DNA from: Bog-756 sp963777665
Lineage (GTDB): Bacteria; Actinomycetota; Acidimicrobiia; Acidimicrobiales; RAAP-2
Direction: 5' to 3'
DNA: 64,000 nucleotides
Assembly (NCBI GenBank): GCA_963777665.1
Contig: CAVZRJ010000006.1
Location: 186,001-250,000, forward strand
The first letter of the stretch is position 1; the number at the start of each line of letters is the position of its first letter. Below, piece by piece: positions 59,909 through 64,000 of the stretch. Both the position numbers and the translations under genes were made by a program. The notes beneath the pieces are model-generated. The model saw nothing but the letters and a program-made list of their open reading frames with translations. It made no database searches and had not been told where the DNA came from.

Positions 59909-60913
59909 ATGAAGATTCACCGGTCCGCCACGTCGGTGTCGTGGATACCGTCGGAAGCCATCGTCGGTGGTACCCGCCTCCCTTTTGAGGCTGGCATCGC
60001 CCACTACGACGAACCGCCGCCCGACGTGCTCGGCAATCTCCCGGCACTCCGCGACGCGGATCGTTTCCGGTTCGCCAATCGCCTCGGAGTCTTCATCGAG
60101 GTCGATTCGGTCGGGGAGATCACGGATGCCGGCTATGACGGTGGCGGACTGACCGGCAGCACGACGATGAGGCTCAGAGGGATCCGACATTCGTTCCAGG
60201 CCATCCCTCTTCCCGACATCAAGTCCGAGCCAGAGTACGGGGAGGGGTGGGTCCGCTTCGTGCAGACCGCCGGTGGGCGCACCGGCGTCCCGGCCCCCCG
60301 TCGGGTACGGCGGGCACCATACGTCCAATGGCAGGCACCACTCGCGTGGACCACGTTGTCGTTGACCGTGCACGCCGACGGCACGACGGAGCAGACGCTG
60401 GTCGGGGCCAGCCGCTTTCCGCGACACTGGGTCTACGACACCGAGGGCCGACTTGTGGCCAAGTCCGGATTGATTGATTTCAAAGACTGGTACCGCAAGT
60501 CGTTCGGAACGCACACTCCGTGGGGAGATCGCGACTCGCCGGCACTCGTTACCGAGGTGGAATCGGCGCTCGAGCGGGTCCTTTCGAAGTACCTCATGGC
60601 TGGTAAGGCCGACGTCAAGACGGTGAGAGTGAAGCGCGGATCGACGCTGGTTCATCAGGGAGAGGCCGGCTCCGATGCCTTCTTGGTGCTCGACGGCGTG
60701 TTGCGCGTGGAGGTCGATGACGAGCGTCTCGCCGAGTACGGACCCGGTGCCATCCTGGGAGTGCGGGCCCACATCGAGGACGGAGCGCGCACTTCCTCAC
60801 TCATCGCCGTTACGGACTGCAAGGTCGCACGGGTGCCGGCCTCGTCGATCGACCGCTCGTCACTGGAGGAACTGGCAGCGGGCCACCGCAGGGAAGGCAC
60901 GGACGGGGTTTGA
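59909..60913 (+). CDS. Cyclic-nucleotide-binding domain protein with novel N-terminal region
   Basis: 334 aa. Residues about 230-325 form a cNMP/CRP-type beta-barrel (VKRGSTLVHQGEAGSDAFLV, LDGVLRVEVDDERLAEYGPG, AILGVRAHIEDGARTSSLIA, and the Arg that contacts the phosphate in ARTSS). The first 220 residues (RSATSVSWIPSEAIVGGTRL, DRFRFANRLGVFIEVDSVGE, YVQWQAPLAWTTLSLTVHAD) match nothing I recognise; no DNA-binding domain is seen. Two class III cyclase genes lie within 10 kb. The IS end sits 30 bases upstream and may have cut off or replaced its promoter. Confidence 0.83.
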   Translation: MKIHRSATSVSWIPSEAIVGGTRLPFEAGIAHYDEPPPDVLGNLPALRDADRFRFANRLGVFIEVDSVGEITDAGYDGGGLTGSTTMRLRGIRHSFQAIPLPDIKSEPEYGEGWVRFVQTAGGRTGVPAPRRVRRAPYVQWQAPLAWTTLSLTVHADGTTEQTLVGASRFPRHWVYDTEGRLVAKSGLIDFKDWYRKSFGTHTPWGDRDSPALVTEVESALERVLSKYLMAGKADVKTVRVKRGSTLVHQGEAGSDAFLVLDGVLRVEVDDERLAEYGPGAILGVRAHIEDGARTSSLIAVTDCKVARVPASSIDRSSLEELAAGHRREGTDGV

Positions 60914-61366
60914 CCGAGTGCGGCTCTATTCTTTCGGGTGTGGACCCGACGCCCGCGTTGGGTGCCGAATTCCCCGGGTACATGTCCTGGGGATGTCCCG
61001 CGACGACCCGCTGCCGACGTCCGTCCCCGACACCGCGACAGGGATCCGCAGGTGCAGAGTGCCGTGGGGCGCCGATCCGTTCCGGGGCACGACCCTCCTT
61101 CGCCATCTGCGCTTGGACCACACGCAGGGACTCCTGTCCTTCGCTGCCCCGATCCACCGCCCGACCAGCTCTCCGAGCAGGCGTTGTTTGGCCATGCCGC
61201 CGCCGAGTACACCGTCGAATCGCCAGGAACTGCGGTGACTTTCCGGTCATCCTGCTCCACCATGCCTCGAACCGATCGGACACCGAGCTGGACCGTCTCG
61301 CCACCGCACCTCGGGTGGTCGGGACGTGCAAGTGATCGTCCCCGCTGAGTCGACAGTCCTCGAACT
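60914..61366. other. Stretch without a supported gene
   Basis: Overlapping frames of about 140 codons exist on both strands but none shows family features or a ribosome site. The downstream promoter of the FAD gene is probably in its last 100 bases. Confidence 0.4.
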
Positions 61367-62815
61367 GTGAGCGAGTCGAGGCAATCCCTTCTCGATGTCG
61401 CCATCGTGGGCTCCGGCCCGAACGGCCTCGCAGCTGCAGTGACCCTCGCGCGCGCCGGGCTCTCCGTCGAGGTGTTCGAGGGGATGGACGAGCCCGGAGG
61501 TGGTTGCCGCACGGAGGAGCTCACGCTGCCGGGGTTCCGTCACGACGTCTGCTCGACCATTCAGTCGATGATCCCGCTCTCGCCCTTCTTTCAGTCGCTC
61601 GACCTCGCCGAACTCGGCGTCAGACTGAGGACACCAGAGGTCGCACTCGCCCATCCCCTCGACCACGGGCGCGCCGCCACGTTGGTCAGATCGGTCCCCG
61701 AGTCCGCGACCGCGCTCGGTGTCGACAGCGTGCCCTATGCCCGACTGCTCGGACCACTGGTAAACGACGCCCAGCCCTTCATGGCGACGGTTCTCGCGCC
61801 GCTCCGGTCGCTCCCACCCCACCCGGTAACGATGGCCAGATTCGCCGCGTTGGGCCTCGTCTCCGTCGAGCGGCTCTGCCGGCGCTTCTCGACCGATGAG
61901 GCCCGTGGGCTCCTTGCGGGACTGGCGGCTCACTCGATGCTGCCCATCGATGCCCCGGTGACGGCTGCCTTCGGACTACTGCTCGGTGTCACTGCCCACG
62001 CCACGGGGTGGCCCGTGGTTGAGACCGGGACCGACCGCCTGGTGGGCGCCCTCGTGACTGCCCTCGGCGATGCCGGCGGCGTGATCCACCCAGGACGTTG
62101 GATCACCGACATGCAGCAGCTCCCACGTGCCCGGGCCACCATCTTCGACACGTCGCCCGAGACGCTCGTCACCGTGGCCGGTGACCGGCTGCCTGCCCGC
62201 TACCGCAAAGGCGTCGCGCGGTTCAAGCACGGACCAGGGATCTGCAAGGTCGACTGGGCCCTCTCGGGCCCCGTCCCCTGGCAGGCAGAGGCGGTCCGGA
62301 AGGCTGGCACGGTCCACCTCGGAGGGCGCCTTGAGCAGATCCGCCGCGCCGAGGCCGACGTGTCGTCGGGTCGGCACCCCGACCATCCCTTCGTGATCGC
62401 CGTGCAGGCCAGCGTGGTCGACGCTACGCGGGCGCCGGCCGACGCCCAGACGCTCTGGGCCTACTGCCACGTCCCCAGGGGATCGACCATCGACGTCACA
62501 GAACGGATCGAGTCGCAGATCGAACGGTTCGCCCCGGGATTCCGCGACCTCGTCCTCGCTCGTTCGTCGATCACGGCCGCAGGCTCCGAGGTGAAGAACC
62601 CGAACAATGTCGGGGGGGATATCTCGGGCGGCGCCTCTACTCTGAGACAGGTCGCCTTTCGTCCCACGGTCCGTTGGAATCCCTACCGGACCGGGGCACC
62701 CGGGCTCTACTTATGCTCTTCGTCGACGCCCCCGGGGGCTGGCGTCCACGGCATGTGCGGCGTGGGTGCCGCGCAAGCCGTGCTGGCAGACTTGTCCCGC
62801 AGGAGCCGGCTCTAG
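61367..62815 (+). CDS. Phytoene-desaturase-like NAD(P)/FAD-dependent oxidoreductase
   Basis: 482 aa from GTG 61367. Dinucleotide-binding motif LDVAIVGSGPNGLAAAVTLA and EVFEGMDEPGGGCRTEELTL; C-terminal FAD motif GLYLCSSSTPPGAGVHGMCG. The middle (FKHGPGICKVDWALSGPVPW) is typical of actinobacterial carotenoid-type oxidoreductases of unknown substrate. Convergent with the cyclase gene: their stops overlap at 62812-62815. Confidence 0.9.
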   Translation: MSESRQSLLDVAIVGSGPNGLAAAVTLARAGLSVEVFEGMDEPGGGCRTEELTLPGFRHDVCSTIQSMIPLSPFFQSLDLAELGVRLRTPEVALAHPLDHGRAATLVRSVPESATALGVDSVPYARLLGPLVNDAQPFMATVLAPLRSLPPHPVTMARFAALGLVSVERLCRRFSTDEARGLLAGLAAHSMLPIDAPVTAAFGLLLGVTAHATGWPVVETGTDRLVGALVTALGDAGGVIHPGRWITDMQQLPRARATIFDTSPETLVTVAGDRLPARYRKGVARFKHGPGICKVDWALSGPVPWQAEAVRKAGTVHLGGRLEQIRRAEADVSSGRHPDHPFVIAVQASVVDATRAPADAQTLWAYCHVPRGSTIDVTERIESQIERFAPGFRDLVLARSSITAAGSEVKNPNNVGGDISGGASTLRQVAFRPTVRWNPYRTGAPGLYLCSSSTPPGAGVHGMCGVGAAQAVLADLSRRSRL

Positions 62816-64000
62816 CGGGACGCGGACGTCCGACGGCGGAGGTTGTACATGCGGATCCGCCCGTAGTCCTTGGCGGCCGGCAAGTGGCCGACATAGTCGC
62901 ACCTCAGATCCGGGGTGTTGGCGAGCTCGAGTGCGGCGGCGAAAGCCTCGGTCACGTAAACGGCTCCGGGCGGTGTCACCGGCTCGATCCTGGCCGTGCG
63001 GCTGACATGGGTGCCCATGAACGAGGGTGACCCGACGATGGGGTCGTCGTGGACGATGACCGGACCGACGTGACCGGAGAGGCGGAACGCCAGCTGATCG
63101 GGCAGGCCCAGCGCCTCGAGGTCAACCGTCGCCATCGCCTCCTGGATCTCCAACGCGCACCTGGCTGCTGCCGGCACGTTCGAGATGACGGCGAACAGCG
63201 CATCTCCCCACGTATTCCGGTACTCGACATCGGCGCCGTACCGAGCGAGCACACCTGCGAATGCTCCCATGATGCCTCGGGAGAAGGCGCTGAGCTGCCG
63301 GTCGGAGAGCTTCGAGAAGCCCCGCATGTCGCCCATCAGGAGGGCACGTATGACGCGGGATGCCTCGGGCAGCGCCGATGCAGGCAGACGGCGTTCCCTG
63401 CCGTCGCCGGGACGGTCGACCGGCGCGATGCAGATCACCTCGTGGTTGGTGCGACGCCAGCTCGCCACGTCTGCAGCCGTCCCGATCGCACCCGTCGCGG
63501 GTACGCCGTCATAAAGTGCCAACTGGAAAGCCTCGGAATCAAGGAACCTCGCGCGCAACAGTGCGAGGCCCATGGCCAGCTCCGCACAGTAGGTGAAGAG
63601 GACGTCGCTACCCAGGAAGCGGTCGTCGATTGCATACGTGATCGACTCTGCCGCCTCGAGGCATCGATGGAAGCGCGAGACCCACCCTGGACCTGATGGA
63701 GCCACCGACGAGTCTAGGAAGTCGTCAACCGCGAAGGGCAACACCACGTGGAGCTCTGCACCAGAGCCGAGCAATGCCTCGGCCCAGAGGATGTCGGCAC
63801 CGGCGGCCAGCGAGCCGTAGGCGAAACTGACACGCCGGTGGATGAGCACCTCGGCGATCTGAAGAGCGGCCATCCTCTCGTCGAACTGACGCAGGTGCTG
63901 GCTCCCGTCGCTGCCTGCGATCATGTGCCCGCAGAAGTGGGCGACGCTCGGACCGGCCAGCGCCGCCAGAATCCCGGGTTCGGTACCGGTAATTGTGCAG
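62812..64000 (-). CDS. Class III cyclase with N-terminal TRAFs-binding-like domain (5' end beyond window)
   Basis: C-terminal 396 residues of a larger protein; the frame is open to the window edge. Residues before the cyclase include FCGHMIAGSDGSQHLRQFDE and VSFAYGSLAAGADILWAEAL, a region seen N-terminal to cyclases in TPR/TRAFs-binding-domain proteins. The cyclase domain (about residues 190-395) has LLMGDMRGFSKLSDRQL (metal Asp), VEYRNTWGDALFAVISNVPA (second metal site) and SFMGTHVSRTARIEPVTPPG. Substrate (ATP or GTP) not determinable. Confidence 0.85.
   Translation of the reverse strand, partial: CTITGTEPGILAALAGPSVAHFCGHMIAGSDGSQHLRQFDERMAALQIAEVLIHRRVSFAYGSLAAGADILWAEALLGSGAELHVVLPFAVDDFLDSSVAPSGPGWVSRFHRCLEAAESITYAIDDRFLGSDVLFTYCAELAMGLALLRARFLDSEAFQLALYDGVPATGAIGTAADVASWRRTNHEVICIAPVDRPGDGRERRLPASALPEASRVIRALLMGDMRGFSKLSDRQLSAFSRGIMGAFAGVLARYGADVEYRNTWGDALFAVISNVPAAARCALEIQEAMATVDLEALGLPDQLAFRLSGHVGPVIVHDDPIVGSPSFMGTHVSRTARIEPVTPPGAVYVTEAFAAALELANTPDLRCDYVGHLPAAKDYGRIRMYNLRRRTSASR

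Noticed and set aside
60910..61348. Candidate genes of about 140 codons on both strands before the FAD oxidoreductase
   Set aside because: No ribosome site, no family features, mutually overlapping in several frames.

Overview
The window is GC-rich (about 70 percent by eye in the core, lower in the accessory parts), densely packed actinobacterial DNA. A WhiB protein, an orphan GlnR-type winged-helix regulator with a GlnR-like box, a Nur-like regulator facing a nickel permease, an NDMA-type alcohol dehydrogenase and the APC-permease/TrkA/TrkA gene order also seen in mycobacteria all point to Actinobacteria. The class Acidimicrobiia is my best guess; that is inference, because no rRNA is present.

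1-23 kb is core genome. It holds an APC permease divergent from two TrkA-type K+ channel regulators, a HAD phosphatase, an RpoD-family sigma factor, a ferritin-like protein overlapping nadE, a nitrogen cluster (GSII glutamine synthetase, GSI-like glutamine synthetase, GlnR-like regulator), RidA, a compact [2Fe-2S]/molybdenum-domain fusion, ErpA and Mrp (Fe-S assembly), a NUDIX hydrolase, an alpha/beta hydrolase, a DUF929-VKOR-DUF929 disulfide cassette, WhiB, two tandem ArsA/Get3-like ATPases, a receiver protein and a CorC/CBS gene broken by a one-base frameshift.

23.1-25.9 kb lies between a tRNA-Pro and a decayed copy of its 3' half: a MarR regulator, an alpha/beta hydrolase with an operator-laden promoter, and a HepT/MntA toxin-antitoxin pair. 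26-45 kb is core or metabolic: a luciferase-like oxidoreductase, a three-domain ArsR-SRPBCC-DinB fusion with its own operator, a six-gene catabolic operon (two amidohydrolases, acyl-CoA ligase, SRPBCC, alcohol dehydrogenase, VOC), a Nur-like regulator and nickel permease, a beta-lactamase-like hydrolase, an aldo/keto reductase, divergent polyphosphate kinase and pyrophosphatase, an ArdC-like metalloprotease and a TetR regulator.

45.4-51.6 kb is a 6.2-kb island bounded by a 42-bp direct repeat of the tRNA-Ala 3' end. It carries gene remnants, two divergent PIN toxin-antitoxin pairs, a thioesterase and an alpha/beta-hydrolase/cyclase fusion, but no integrase. 51.7-64 kb is a mobile-element-rich tract: a complete ISL3-family IS and a complete IS1634-like IS, both with intact inverted repeats and target duplications, flank a TIR-TM-WD40 protein, a long heptamer tandem repeat and a second VKOR. 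Beyond them lie a cyclic-nucleotide-binding protein, an FAD oxidoreductase and a cyclase running off the window. The TIR-TM-WD40 protein and the cyclase/cNMP-sensor neighbourhood are the best candidates for an undescribed signalling or defence system.
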